Positions 44,931 through 54,186 of a DNA stretch of 64,000 nt are shown here, piece by piece; position 1 is the first letter of the stretch; the number at the start of each line of letters is the position of its first letter. Under the pieces are notes generated by a model. The model made no database searches, was not told the DNA's origin, and saw only the letters and a list, made by a program, of their open reading frames with translations. The translations under genes were made by a program, and so were the position numbers. The stretch is from Siminovitchia terrae. GTDB lineage: Bacteria > Bacillota > Bacilli > Bacillales > Bacillaceae_C. The stretch lies in NCBI RefSeq assembly GCF_003605405.2, contig NZ_QYTW02000007.1, forward strand, positions 62,001 through 126,000, written 5' to 3'.

Positions 44931-45732
44931 ATGCAGGTACCTAGAGCGTTATCGATTGCGGGTTCTGCTGCAAGGGGCGGCGCTGGAATCCAGACCGATT
45001 TAAAAACCTTCCAGGAAATGGATGTATTTGGCCTCAGTGCTATCACAAGTATGGTTGCGAATCATCCACGCTCCGATCAAGACGTATTTCCCATAGGAAT
45101 GCCATTGAAGCGCAAGTATTATACGGTGCTGCGTGACGCCGGGGCAGATGCGATAAAAACGGGAATGCTCTATACAAATGAGATCATTGCCCATGTGGCC
45201 AAGTGAATTAAAGAATCAGACACGCCCAATATTGTTGTGGACCCAGTCATGATTGGCAAAATGGACTCGGCTTTGTTAAAAGACGATGCCATTGAAACTC
45301 TAAAAACAAAATTGATACCCCTAGCCACGATCATTACACCAAATATGCCGGAAGTAGCACTGCTGTTAGAAACGAATCAGCAACTTACAACTGTTGAGGA
45401 CTTAAAACTAGCGGCAGTGGAGCTACAAAAGCTTGGCCCGATGTCAAAGGAGGCCGTCTGGAAGGTCCTGCTGTAGATGTGTTATATGATGGTGAGAAGT
45501 TCCATATACTTGAAGCGTGGCGTATTGATACAATCCATACAAATGGAGCAAGGTGCAGCTACTCTGCCGCAATCACAGCCCAGTTAGCAAAAGGTAAATC
45601 CGTCCTAGAGGCTGTGGAGGAATCAAAAAAATTATTACAGCTGCGATTCGCCACTCCATTGCATTTAAGAGCAACGTCGGCCCCCATACCATGCCGCCTA
45701 TCAAAAATAGAGCGAAACAGAAGTCAAGGTAA
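44931..45732 (+). pseudogene. Pyridoxine/HMP-P kinase (PdxK/ThiD family), broken
   Basis: Three frames make one gene: RALSIAGSAARGGAGIQTDL (normally GSDxSGGAGIQADLK, with SA in place of DS), VVDPVMIGKMDSALLKDDAI and IDTIHTNGARCSYSAAITAQ (GxGCT catalytic site altered to RCS), then AAIRHSIAFKSNVGP. Lesions: TGA at 45204, a deletion with frameshift near 45445 and another near 45640. Intact relatives phosphorylate pyridoxine/pyridoxal or HMP-P. It lies among PLP enzymes, suggesting it once served them. Confidence 0.78.
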
Positions 45733-45801
45733 GAAATTATATAGTCTAAAATCTAGCACATTGGACAGAGAGAGCTTAGAAGAAGTTAAGGGGGATTGCT
45801 A

Positions 45802-46485
45802 ATGAATCAAGTCAAAATCCTTTCAATCAATGTGAGTAAACCGATACAGGTACAGTTTCATAATCAAGAAGTTTCCACGGGTATATTTAAGACACCTGTA
45901 CATAAATCTTTATTTTTATCATGGCTGAACTTTGAGGGGGATGGTCAGGGCGACCTTGTTCATCACGGAGGCAAGGAGAAGGCTGTATGCGTTTATCCTT
46001 TTGAACATTATCCCTATTGGGAAAATGAATTGAAAAAAAAGCTGGAGTACGGTGCTTTTGGAGAAAATTTAACAACCCAAGGATTGTTAGAAACAGACGT
46101 TTGCATCGGTGATATATTTGAGCTTGACAATGCAATTGTTCAGGTTAGTCAACCAAGGCAGCCTTGTTACAAATTATCGGTTAAGTACGGAAAGCCTGAA
46201 TTGCCGCTAAAGGTACAGAAATCAGGCTACACGGGCTTTTACTGTCGTGTTCTGAAAGAAGGGATGGTATCCAATTCAGCTGGTTTTACAAAAATTTACA
46301 GTCATACTAATGCTATTACGGTTTCTTTTGCAAATCAGATTATGCATCGTGAGAAAGGAAATATCGAAGGGATAAAAAAGATACTCGAAGTGGAAGAACT
46401 GTCGCTAAATTGGAGGAAAACATTTTTAAAACGTTTAAAGGGAGACGAGGTTGATTCTCGGGAAAGATTAACCGGCAATAAATGA
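45802..46485 (+). CDS. MOSC-domain protein (YiiM-like)
   Basis: A 227-residue MOSC protein. The beta-strand core holds DGQGDLVHHGGKEKAVCVYP, GAFGENLTTQGLLETDVCIG and the catalytic Cys in SQPRQPCYKLSVKYG (near residue 125); the C-terminal ~60 residues are the 3-alpha extension (ILEVEELSLNWRKTFLKRL). MOSC proteins bind molybdenum cofactor and handle N-hydroxylated substrates or sulfur; YiiM reduces 6-hydroxylaminopurine. ATG 45802 is used, with AAGGGGG about 8 bases upstream. It stands alone, followed by a terminator about 95 bases on. Confidence 0.85.
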   Translation: MNQVKILSINVSKPIQVQFHNQEVSTGIFKTPVHKSLFLSWLNFEGDGQGDLVHHGGKEKAVCVYPFEHYPYWENELKKKLEYGAFGENLTTQGLLETDVCIGDIFELDNAIVQVSQPRQPCYKLSVKYGKPELPLKVQKSGYTGFYCRVLKEGMVSNSAGFTKIYSHTNAITVSFANQIMHREKGNIEGIKKILEVEELSLNWRKTFLKRLKGDEVDSRERLTGNK

Positions 46486-46578
46486 GAGGTCTATTCATTA
46501 ATAATATTTTCATTCGTAACTAAGGTTCTAGGGTCGATAAACCTATTGCTTTGTCTTCAGCCAAATTTAAGCACCACC

Positions 46579-46610
46579 AATAAAAGGATAGCAATTGCTA
46601 TCCTTTTATT
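46579..46610. terminator. Perfect palindromic terminator
   Basis: AATAAAAGGATAGCAA and its complement TTGCTATCCTTTTATT form a 32-base perfect palindrome with T-rich exits on both strands. Confidence 0.75.
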
Positions 46611-46846
46611 GATTTTACGCGCGTGGACTTCATATAAAATGCAGTAAAATCTAAGATTAATATGAAGGCGCTGAAAAAGTATAGTTGTAAAAACAGTAAT
46701 AGCTATTATCCTGAATTACGAATGTAAAATCATTACCTATCCCTATGATAATGATAAGAAATAAGGGATTGTTCATGATAGTTGGTTTCACTTACGATAT
46801 AAATATGTAGTAAAGCTACATAAAATATTCAGGGAGTGGATGGAAA

Positions 46847-47086
46847 ATGACAAAAGCAGTTTTTTATCATGCTGGGTGCCCAATTTGCGTAGATGCTGAA
46901 CAAGTTGTGCTTGAGTATCTTGATAACTCAAAAATCAGTACAGAAATCGTCCATCTTGGTACAGAACGAAACCGTATTGAAGAAGCAGAGAGAGTTGGGA
47001 TTAAATCCGTTCCTGCATTGGTTATTGAAGGTGACATCTACCATATCAATTATGGTGCAAGCTTGGAAGATGTAAAAAAAGGGTAA
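46847..47086 (+). CDS. Thioredoxin-like thiol protein
   Basis: A 79-residue thioredoxin/glutaredoxin-fold protein: KAVFYHAGCPICVDAEQVVL (CPIC active site, residues 10-13) and the cis-Pro in GIKSVPALVIEGD. It is like the small CxxC thioredoxins that accompany sulfur or metal metabolism. GGGAGTGG lies before the ATG, and a terminator sits 8 bases after the stop, so it is monocistronic. Partner unknown. Confidence 0.8.
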   Translation: MTKAVFYHAGCPICVDAEQVVLEYLDNSKISTEIVHLGTERNRIEEAERVGIKSVPALVIEGDIYHINYGASLEDVKKG

Positions 47087-47093
47087 TGGCTAG

Positions 47094-47126
47094 AAAAAGG
47101 AGGTGTCGGCAGGGGCACCTCTTTTT
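47094..47126 (+). terminator. Rho-independent terminator
   Basis: AAAAAGGAGGTG faces CACCTCTTTTT around an 8-base loop. Confidence 0.8.
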
Positions 47127-47186
47127 GGAGTGAGTTGAATAATCAATAGAGGAGTCAATTTAAACTCCTGGGGAGCGTGACTTTTT

Positions 47187-48356
47187 TTGATTGGCCAAAC
47201 TCAATATTTTCGTGATACATGGGTAGAGATTGACATGGACGCACTTTATCAAAATGTACAAGCTATTTGTAATGGACTGCCGAAGGGAACGAAATTGTTT
47301 GCTTCGGTAAAAGCAAATGCTTATGGACACGGAGATTTTCAAGTAGCAAAAGAAGCCCTGAGAGCGGGCGCTCATGGCCTTGTTGTCGCTTTGCTTGATG
47401 AAGCATTGTCCCTTAGGCTGAGAGGGATTCAAGCGCCAATTCTTGTTCTAGGCCTTATCAGGCCAGTGGATGCGGGTGTTGCCGCCAGGCATCATATTTC
47501 AGTCTCGGTATTCCAAATAGAGTGGCTCAAAGAAGCCAGTCGGGTGATTGATAGCAGGGATCCGCCGCTCAAAGTCCATATTAAGTGCGATACCGGGATG
47601 GGGCGCATTGGACTTAAGCATAAAAACGAATTAAAGGAAGTCGAACGATTCATTCATTATGCATATTCATTTGAATTAGAGGGGATATTCACCCACTTTT
47701 CGACCGCCGACCTAACTTCAGAAAAATATTATCAGCGGCAGCTGGAACTTTTTAAACAATATGTATCAGTGTTGGAAAAGACCCCGAAATATGTACATGC
47801 CGCCAATAGCGCAGGCGCCCTTTGCCACAAGGATTCCTTGTTTAATACGGTCAGGGTCGGGATTGCAATCTACGGTCTTGCCACATCACAGGAAAAAGCT
47901 CCGCTTGCGAAAGGGAAACAGGTATTCTCGCTTCACACCAAAATCGTTCATGTAAAAAAAGTTCTTCCGGGCGAATCCATCGGATATGGGGCAGACTACC
48001 AAGCACAGAGTGAGGAATGGATTGCCACGCTTCCAGTTGGATATGCTGATGGCTGGCTGCGTAAGCTAGAAAGCCAAAGTGTTATTGTAAATGGACAGCG
48101 TGCGAACATTGTTGGCAGGATTTGTATGGATCAGATGATGGTTAAGCTTCCTAACTATTTACCGATTGGCACTAAGGTTACCTTGATTGGCGGCAAAGAA
48201 TCTGAAGACTTTGTTACAGTGGAAGAAATTGCCGAAAAACTGGGAACGATCAATTACGAGGTAACATGTACGATCAATTTTCGCGTTCCCCGTGTATATA
48301 AAAGAGGCTCTCGGCATCTTGAGGTTGAGAATTATCGGATCTCATTTTCCATGTGA
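47187..48356 (+). CDS. alr: Alanine racemase
   Basis: A 389-residue PLP enzyme (normal length) that supplies D-alanine for peptidoglycan. The Schiff-base Lys is in FASVKANAYGHGDF (near residue 41), the second catalytic Tyr in PGESIGYGADYQA (near 265), and the C-terminal beta domain has GRICMDQMMVKLP. TTG 47187 is chosen, with GGGGAG about 10 bases before it; no ATG precedes the conserved VEIDMDALYQNVQAI. It is a single-gene unit with its own terminator at 48485. Bacillus usually has alr elsewhere (after acpS/ydcC), so this may be a second racemase. Confidence 0.9.
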   Translation: MIGQTQYFRDTWVEIDMDALYQNVQAICNGLPKGTKLFASVKANAYGHGDFQVAKEALRAGAHGLVVALLDEALSLRLRGIQAPILVLGLIRPVDAGVAARHHISVSVFQIEWLKEASRVIDSRDPPLKVHIKCDTGMGRIGLKHKNELKEVERFIHYAYSFELEGIFTHFSTADLTSEKYYQRQLELFKQYVSVLEKTPKYVHAANSAGALCHKDSLFNTVRVGIAIYGLATSQEKAPLAKGKQVFSLHTKIVHVKKVLPGESIGYGADYQAQSEEWIATLPVGYADGWLRKLESQSVIVNGQRANIVGRICMDQMMVKLPNYLPIGTKVTLIGGKESEDFVTVEEIAEKLGTINYEVTCTINFRVPRVYKRGSRHLEVENYRISFSM

Positions 48357-48484
48357 TGCGGTACAGAGTAATGTGGGAAGGCTGTTGTGATGGCTGATTC
48401 GCACTTAAGAAATGAAAATTGTTCAACCCACAGTATGACATTATTACGATGAAGCTTTGGATCAGCGTTGGCATTTCTGCCATT

Positions 48485-48520
48485 CAAAAAAAGGTCCCAT
48501 TGTGCGGGATTCCTTTTTGG
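48485..48520 (+). terminator. Terminator after alr
   Basis: AAAAAAGGTCCC and GGGATTCCTTTTT form the stem around ATTGTGC, about 130 bases after the stop. Confidence 0.6.
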
Positions 48521-48948
48521 GCTGTTTCGTTTTAATCAGAATGTGAGCGGGGCCGTCACGCCCCATTAATGTGAGCTTATACAAAAATATCTTTCTCGTA
48601 CAGCCAACCTCCAAGACTATCTCGAACCTAATCTCTATTTCGGGCTGAAGGTAGTGTACTAACAGGTCTAATCATAGGAGATACCAATTCAAATCATATT
48701 AATTATTGAATTGAACAATCCCTTACTTCAATTTATACTAAATCGGAATACTATGACTTGTTTTGAGAATGGTCGACTTCACGATCACCTATGTACATCA
48801 TTGTTCATCGCGTTAAGCATGATACGAAGCGAATAAACGGAAGAACATCTTAGTAAAGAATCTACTCTTATTTAACAAGGAAAGACAAATAATTTTTTCT
48901 TTTAAGACATCGCTTTGTTTTCTACCTACACTAAAAAGATAGGGTCAC
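48521..48948. other. ~430-bp stretch without a gene
   Basis: Only short unsupported frames and a GGGGCCGTCACGCCCC hairpin (48549-48564) are visible. Confidence 0.35.
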
Positions 48949-49845
48949 TCAGTCAATTTGTTCATCCTTGACCGTACTGATTAATTGTTCCATAAACACA
49001 CGGCTGGCCGCGCATAAATATTTGTTTTTCCGATATACGACACCGATTTGGGTAGTAAGTATCGGATCATGGATCGGGATTGTTCGTATTTGCTCATTTT
49101 CATGATAATCGAGGTACGCTTTTGGAAGAATGGTAACGCCAACGCCCATGCTGACCATATTAATAATTGATTCCATCGTCGTCATTTCCATTACCGGCTG
49201 TGGTGTAAATTCGAATGAGCGGCATCGCTCATTAATCAGCTGCCGTAAAAAATATGTGTCAGGCAATAAAACAGAAGGAGTTTTTTTAATAATGTCAAGT
49301 GTTACAATCGGTTCACTGGCAACGGGATGATCAGCAGGTACCGCAAGAGCAAGCGCTTCTTTATAGAGCGGAATTGTTTCCAAATCTTCATGTTCCATCG
49401 GTAAATATACGATACCCAAATCAAGTTCGTTTTTTAGAAGCCCCTCGTAAATATCTCCGGTTCGTAGACCAAGAATAGAAAGTTCTATATTCGGGTAGCT
49501 TTGATTAAACCTGATAGCCGTCGGCGACAGCAAGTAATTTACTACTGTGAGAAGTGCACCAATTTTCAATGTACCTCTCTTTAACCCTTGTAGTTCGCTG
49601 ATTGCCGCACGCGCCTGTGAAAGTTCATGAAACACATTGTAGCCATGGTGGAGCAACGTTTTACCTGCTTCAGTCATTAGAGTTTTTTTGCCGACGCGAT
49701 CAAATAGGGGGGTTCCGATTTCGTGCTCCAGTAAACGGATTTGTTGGCTTAGGGAGGGCTGGGCGATACCAAGCTTCTCTGCCGCGCGGGTAAAATGGAG
49801 TTCCTGACATAGGGTCATAAAGTATTCCAATTGCTTTAATTCCAT
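48949..49845 (-). CDS. LysR-family transcriptional regulator
   Basis: A 298-residue LysR regulator. The N-terminal HTH is MELKQLEYFMTLCQELHFTR to LGIAQPSLSQQIRLLEHEIG; the linker is helical (ELSQARAAISELQGL); the C-terminal two-lobe sensor starts GTLKIGALLTVVNYLL. ATG 49845 is used because AAGGAGG lies 7 bases upstream; the longer frame begins in the promoter. It is close to the CynR/CysL/CzcR-type group. It is transcribed divergently from serC, with TTATTTCTATTATTATAG-type symmetry before it, so it could control serC, although a structured repeat lies between. Effector unknown. Confidence 0.87.
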   Translation of the reverse strand: MELKQLEYFMTLCQELHFTRAAEKLGIAQPSLSQQIRLLEHEIGTPLFDRVGKKTLMTEAGKTLLHHGYNVFHELSQARAAISELQGLKRGTLKIGALLTVVNYLLSPTAIRFNQSYPNIELSILGLRTGDIYEGLLKNELDLGIVYLPMEHEDLETIPLYKEALALAVPADHPVASEPIVTLDIIKKTPSVLLPDTYFLRQLINERCRSFEFTPQPVMEMTTMESIINMVSMGVGVTILPKAYLDYHENEQIRTIPIHDPILTTQIGVVYRKNKYLCAASRVFMEQLISTVKDEQID

Positions 49846-49989
49846 CTGACATCCTCCTTTATCGTTCATTTTCACATAATAATAGATTATTTCTATTATT
49901 ATAGAGCAAATCATAGAAAATATCTAATATATATTTGATTTGATAAGGTGATTGAAAGGAGCAGGGGATTTAAGTCTTTGTTATCGGAC

Positions 49990-50181
49990 ATTTAACTTCA
50001 TCAGCAGAAGTCTTCTACTTCTGTAAGTGGTGAGATGAATGATTGGTATTCCATTCAGTGGGGTACAAACCCCAGCTGAATAAAGTTAAAGTCTCCGGCG
50101 GATGCCACAGATTTTCAGAGGAAACTTATCGAGCAGAGCTCGATAAAATCTGGGCGCAAATACGCCAAGGCGCATTTGATA
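49990..50181 (+). repeat. Structured ~195-bp repeat, copy 2 (immediately upstream of serC)
   Basis: Same order of hairpins as copy 1, with compensating changes: the CTTCTACTTCTGTAAGTGG arm, ATTCAGTGGGG-TACAAA-CCCCAGCTGAAT, and TCGAGC-AGA-GCTCGA inside CAGATTTT/AAAATCTG. It ends CAAGGCGCATTTGATAAT, 16 bases before the AAGGGGG ribosome site of serC. Confidence 0.8.
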
Positions 50182-50210
50182 ATATTTTCAATTCATAAGG
50201 GGGAATAAGG

Positions 50211-51296
50211 ATGAAACAAGTCTATAACTTCAATGCGGGACCAGCAGCGTTACCTTTAGACGTCATGCTTCAGATACAGGATGAACTCCTTGATTTGCAG
50301 GGCACAGGTTTGTCGATCTTAGAGATATCACATAGAAGCAAGGAGTATGAGAATATCAATGGAGAAACACAGCAATTGTTGAAAGAGCTCCTTAACATTC
50401 CTTCTGATTACGAGGTGTTATTTTTACAGGGGGGTGCGAGTACACAATTTGCCATGGTACCCATGAATTTTTTAACTGGAGGACGTAAGGCGAGTTATCT
50501 GCACAGCGGCACGTGGTCTGGCAAAGCGATAGCGGAAGCGAGAAAGATTGGTGAGACTGCAATTGCAGGAAGCTCGGAGGCTGATCATTTTAAAAAGGTT
50601 CCTAATCTTAATAGAATGAAGATCGATCCGGAAACGGCTTACATTCACCTTACCTCTAATGAAACGATTGCGGGTACTCAATACCAGAACTTTATAAATA
50701 CGGGGGAAGTACCGCTTTTTGCAGATATGTCCAGTGACATTTTGTCTCGACCTATTGATGTTTCAAACTTTGCACTTATATATGCCGGCGCTCAGAAAAA
50801 CTTGGGACCTTCCGGCGTTACGGTTGTGATTGTCAAGCGTAAGATACTGGAAAGAATCCCTGCAAGTATTCCCGATATTATGAATTATCGGATTCATGCA
50901 AACAAACGCTCCCTATTTCATACCCCTCCTGTGTTTGCTGTCTACATTGTAAATCTTATGCTGAAATGGATCCGAAATAACGGCGGGGTAAAAGCTATCG
51001 AACAGCGCAATTACCGAAAAGCTAATTTAATTTATAGCACAATCGATAAGAGCGGTGGTTTTTACAACGGCTTAGCTCATCCAGAAAGCCGATCGATGAT
51101 GAATGTCACATTTAGTATCTTTAATGAGGGTATAGAAAAACACTTTTTACAAGAAGCGGAGCAAAATGGTTTTGTTGGGGTAAAGGGCCACAGGGATGCA
51201 GGCCATCTGAGAGTTTCTATTTATAACGCGGTTACGTACGAACAATGCCAAGCATTAACGGATTTTATGTTGGATTTTCAAAAACGTTTTGGATAA
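50211..51296 (+). CDS. serC: Phosphoserine aminotransferase
   Basis: A 361-residue class V PLP enzyme that transaminates 3-phosphohydroxypyruvate to phosphoserine (second step of serine synthesis; also acts in PLP synthesis in some bacteria). Motifs: VYNFNAGPAALPLDVMLQIQ, LFLQGGASTQFAMVP, FADMSSDILSRPIDV and the Schiff-base Lys in IYAGAQKNLGPSGVTVVI (near residue 196). Full length. AAGGGGG lies before the ATG; a structured repeat occupies its 5' untranslated region. serA follows about 3.3 kb downstream in the same direction. Confidence 0.94.
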   Translation: MKQVYNFNAGPAALPLDVMLQIQDELLDLQGTGLSILEISHRSKEYENINGETQQLLKELLNIPSDYEVLFLQGGASTQFAMVPMNFLTGGRKASYLHSGTWSGKAIAEARKIGETAIAGSSEADHFKKVPNLNRMKIDPETAYIHLTSNETIAGTQYQNFINTGEVPLFADMSSDILSRPIDVSNFALIYAGAQKNLGPSGVTVVIVKRKILERIPASIPDIMNYRIHANKRSLFHTPPVFAVYIVNLMLKWIRNNGGVKAIEQRNYRKANLIYSTIDKSGGFYNGLAHPESRSMMNVTFSIFNEGIEKHFLQEAEQNGFVGVKGHRDAGHLRVSIYNAVTYEQCQALTDFMLDFQKRFG

Positions 51297-51384
51297 GAGA
51301 GGATTTCAGCGGTTGTATTGTTAATTCAGATCAGGCAATTAATAGATGGTTTTGCTTGAAGAGATGGACACTTTTTAACAACTT

Positions 51385-52276
51385 AGGGCAGAAGTCCCCT
51401 TCCTCAACGCAAAGCTAGGTGGGGGATGAATGCTTGCCTTTGTTGGGATTTTGCAGGAACATTTGTTCCTATCATGTTATAATGAGACATAGGTATCCTC
51501 ATTATTCACGAGTGGGAGGAAACGATATGCTCCGTTGCATGAAAACTCTGTTTCGCGCAAGCAAGGAAACCATTGACCGACTGTTCGAGTGCAACCGCGT
51601 ATCAGGCGAAGTGTGGAACTTCTGTCTCGCCCTTGCCAAAGAAACCCATTTGAAAACAGGAAAATGGATAACAAAAAGCGAGTAGCAAAAAAGGTCAAAA
51701 GGAATCTTCCCTATTCATTCTCAATCCGTGCAGGCGGTTTGTCATAAGTATTTGTTCGCACGGGATGCAGCACTAACAGCAAGAAAAGCGGGCCATAAAA
51801 CAAAATACCCGTATAAAAAGAAAACGTACTTCAATACAAAGTGGGCGAACAACGGCTTCAAAGTATTTGAGAACGGAAAAATCGAGTTATCCATGGGCAT
51901 TTTTGAAGGGAAAGGGCAAAAACCTCTGAATATTTGGGTGAAAGAATGGCCAAAAGGGAAAATGAAAGAGATCGAATTAATCTTTGACCGGCAATTGATG
52001 CTGTCTATTGCCTATGAGGATGGAAGGGAAGTAAAAGAGAATCAATTCGTAAACCGGGCTGCCATTGACGTTGGAGAAATTCATACCATTACGGCAGTGG
52101 CTGAAAACGGAGAAAATCTGATTATTACTGGGCGCCGCCTTCGTTCCATCCATCGGCTGCGCAATAAAAAGCTTTCCGAACTCCAGCGGAAAATGAGCAA
52201 GTGTACAAAAGGCTCATCTAGAAAAATAAGTAATCTATGAACCAAGATTCCAGCCTTTTTATCGCTGGAATTTTGG
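51385..52276 (+). mobile_element. IS200/IS605-group element remnant (tnpB only)
   Basis: The left edge shows a hairpin typical of this group (GCAGAAGTCCCCTTCC ... GGTGGGGGATGAATG, 51388-51431), then a damaged tnpB. A hairpin ATTCCAGC...GCTGGAAT near 52245-52272 marks the right side. There is no TnpA (Y1 transposase). The element lies just upstream of tRNA-Cys. Confidence 0.6.
51527..52240 (+). pseudogene. RNA-guided TnpB (IS605 OrfB) nuclease, broken
   Basis: The frame from GTGGGAGG/ATG reads LRCMKTLFRASKETIDRLFE, stops after ~52 codons (TAG at 51684), and continues in another frame: LFARDAALTARKAGHKTKYP, YPYKKKTYFNTKWANNGFKV, then NRAAIDVGEIHTITAVAENG with the first RuvC Asp. It ends after ~170 further codons. 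The rest (RuvC Glu/Asp and the zinc ribbon) is deleted, so no nuclease activity is expected. Intact TnpB is 370-400 residues. Confidence 0.75.
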
Positions 52277-52401
52277 TTTTATCGGACGCTTTTTTTGATG
52301 TAGATCGATAGGTAAAACCAATTATTATAAGTAAAATATTCAAATTGAAGTTATAAATGGTAGCAGGTAATATCTAGTTAAAGATAGTTGGCTTTATTTT
52401 T

Positions 52402-52472
52402 GGGAGTATAGCCAAATGGAAAGGCAAAGGTCTGCAAAACCTTCAATTCTGGTTCGAATCCAGATACTCCCT
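52402..52472 (+). tRNA. tRNA-Cys (anticodon GCA)
   Basis: A full cloverleaf fits 71 bases. Acceptor GGGAGTA/TACTCCC, D arm GCC/GGC, anticodon arm AAGGT-CTGCAAA-ACCTT (anticodon GCA), 4-base variable loop, T arm TCTGG-TTCGAAT-CCAGA, discriminator T. CCA is not encoded. It stands alone, with no tRNA cluster around, between a TnpB remnant and a PLP-binding protein gene, in a region with several cysteine/serine genes. Confidence 0.93.
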
Positions 52473-52510
52473 CTTAAGAAAATTTCCTTTGAAAGAAACG
52501 GGGAAGAAAA

Positions 52511-53254
52511 ATGAATGATTTGTGGATTGTGGACAATCTGAAGCGGATAAGAGAAAGAATGAACTCGGCTTGTCAATCCGTTGGTAGAAAAACTGAGGAA
52601 GTGAAGCTACTGCTAGCTACGAAAACCGTCCCTGTGGAAAGAATTAAGCAAGCTCTTGATGCCGATGAAACATTGATCGGTGAGAATAAAGTTCAGGAAT
52701 TGCAGCAAAAATATTCACTGCTCCAAAATGATCAGACAGAATGGCATTTCATCGGTCATTTGCAAACGAATAAGGTGAAAAATGTATTAAAGTATGTAAC
52801 ATGTATTCATTCAGTTGATCGCTTGAAATTGGGGAAAGCATTACATAAACAGCTCACAAAAGAGAACAGGCAAATAGACATTCTCGTCCAAGTCAACACT
52901 TCATATGAAGACAGCAAGTTTGGAATTGCTCCTGAAGAAACTTTGAATTTGGTAGAACAGCTTTCTGAACTGAATACATTAAACATTAAGGGTCTGATGA
53001 CGATTGGGAAACTGACTACTGATGGTAAAGAAACTAGAAAATGTTTTCGTCTGCTAAAGTCAATCCAGCAACAGATTATCCAACAAAATTATCCAGGGGT
53101 TGAAATGGATATTCTCTCAATGGGCATGTCCGGCGATTTGGAGGTGGCTATAGAGGAAGGAGCAACTATGATTCGAGTAGGGACTGCAATCTTTGGAGAA
53201 AGAATATATCCCGACAGTTATTACTGGAATGAAAAATTATCCATATCAGAATAA
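52511..53254 (+). CDS. PLP-homeostasis protein (YggS/YlmE/PROSC family)
   Basis: A 247-residue PLP-binding protein with an alanine-racemase-like barrel and no known catalysis; it balances the cellular PLP pool. Motifs: the Lys in LLLATKTVPVERIKQAL (near residue 36), IGENKVQELQQK, WHFIGHLQTNKVKN, LVQVNTSYEDSKFGI and the C-terminal DILSMGMSGDLEVAIEEGAT with MIRVGTAIFG. GGGGAAG precedes the ATG. The chromosomal ylmE of Bacillus sits in the sepF-ylmG cluster, so this is probably an extra copy placed among PLP enzymes, directly after tRNA-Cys. Confidence 0.9.
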   Translation: MNDLWIVDNLKRIRERMNSACQSVGRKTEEVKLLLATKTVPVERIKQALDADETLIGENKVQELQQKYSLLQNDQTEWHFIGHLQTNKVKNVLKYVTCIHSVDRLKLGKALHKQLTKENRQIDILVQVNTSYEDSKFGIAPEETLNLVEQLSELNTLNIKGLMTIGKLTTDGKETRKCFRLLKSIQQQIIQQNYPGVEMDILSMGMSGDLEVAIEEGATMIRVGTAIFGERIYPDSYYWNEKLSISE

Positions 53255-53417
53255 TCTAATCAGTAGTATTGATTCATTAGAAACAAGACAGTTACTATTA
53301 GTTCAATTAGCCAAGATTGGTAAATTTGTGCGGAATTTTTCCGCAGTCGAAAGAAGATATGATATTCAACCTTTTCATAGGGACAATAAAAATGTGGATG
53401 TTGAAGATGTAATCTGA
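53232..53417 (+). CDS. Uncertain short ORF after the PLP-homeostasis gene
   Basis: An open frame reading ISSIDSLETRQLLLVQLAKI, then VERRYDIQPFHRDNKNVDVE. It overlaps the previous gene and has no ribosome site. The sequence looks protein-like (helical, charged), so it may be the tail of a lost gene. No family recognised. Confidence 0.25.
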   Translation, partial: KNYPYQNNLISSIDSLETRQLLLVQLAKIGKFVRNFSAVERRYDIQPFHRDNKNVDVEDVI

Positions 53418-53729
53418 GTGTTTAGAAATAGCGGGATTATACGACCAATTGATCAACCCGAACGGATCCAATTGATGTTGAACAATTCGGATATTCTGCT
53501 GACCGCCTGGCTTGGGGATAAAATGATTGGTGTGGCCCGAGCTCTAACAGATTGGAACTATTGTTGTTATCTGCCCGATCTATCTGTTGACGGAAAATTT
53601 CAAAAACGGAGTAGGGCGTGAACAAAAGAAATTGGGGAAGAAGTCGTACTGATTCTATTAGCCGCACCAAATGAGATGGCATACTACCCAAAAGTCGGAT
53701 TTAAAAGATGGTTTCATGATCAAGCGTAG
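53418..53729 (+). pseudogene. GNAT acetyltransferase, internally deleted
   Basis: Reads IIRPIDQPERIQLMLNNSDI, AWLGDKMIGVARALTDWNYC, YLPDLSVDGKFQKRSRA, then a stop. After a frameshift it continues EEVVLILLAAPNEMAYYPKV, GFKRWFHDQA. The acetyl-CoA loop (QxxGxGxxL) is destroyed where GVGRELI should be (near 53615). It is a small GNAT of the YjcF/AAC(2')-like sort. Inactive. Confidence 0.7.
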
Positions 53730-53817
53730 GAGTTAAGGAATTTGGTTTACGCACCGCGTTCATCTGAAGTCTAGTATGAAAGGTAGAGTTACTAAAAAAA
53801 AGATCGGGGACAAAGCA

Positions 53818-54126
53818 ATGGATATTTCAAGTATGCAAAAATATGCCAAAAAGTTTAGTGAAGAAAAGGGGTTCGATGTCAATACTATCCAAACTCGAAC
53901 GCTGTATTTAATGACTGAGGTTGGGGAATTGGCAAAAGAAATTTTGAGCATTTCTTTCTATCCAACAGAGGAAAAAGTGCGACTTGCAAAGGAAAATATA
54001 GGTTTGGAGATGTATGATATCTTCTACAATATTTTAGATCTTGCCAACCAACTAGATATAGAATTGGAAGAAGCATGTCACAAAAAGATGGAGATCAATA
54101 AAAACAGAATCTGGTGTGAAAGATAA
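53818..54126 (+). CDS. MazG-like nucleotide pyrophosphohydrolase
   Basis: A 102-residue all-alpha protein. The metal-binding EVGELAKEI motif (residues ~41-49) and a later ENIGLEMYDIFYNILDLAN (E-x-x-x-D) fit the MazG/dUTPase-like NTP pyrophosphohydrolase fold, which hydrolyses non-canonical or excess NTPs to NMP and pyrophosphate. ATG 53818 is preferred to the longer frame from 53776; GGGGAC lies upstream. A terminator 20 bases after the stop makes it a single unit. Substrate unknown. Confidence 0.8.
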   Translation: MDISSMQKYAKKFSEEKGFDVNTIQTRTLYLMTEVGELAKEILSISFYPTEEKVRLAKENIGLEMYDIFYNILDLANQLDIELEEACHKKMEINKNRIWCER

Positions 54127-54144
54127 GCCAAGTCGAACAAATAC

Positions 54145-54186
54145 AAAGAGCCTCGGATCCTGATTATTGGGATAGTGGCTCTTTAT
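54145..54186 (+). terminator. Terminator after the MazG-like gene
   Basis: AAAGAGCC ... GGCTCTTT with additional inner pairing (ATCC/GGAT), followed by ATGA; moderate T content. Confidence 0.6.

Noticed and set aside
46725-46770. Fur box near ATGATAATGATAAG
   Set aside because: Only one half of the 7-1-7 repeat is good and no iron gene follows.
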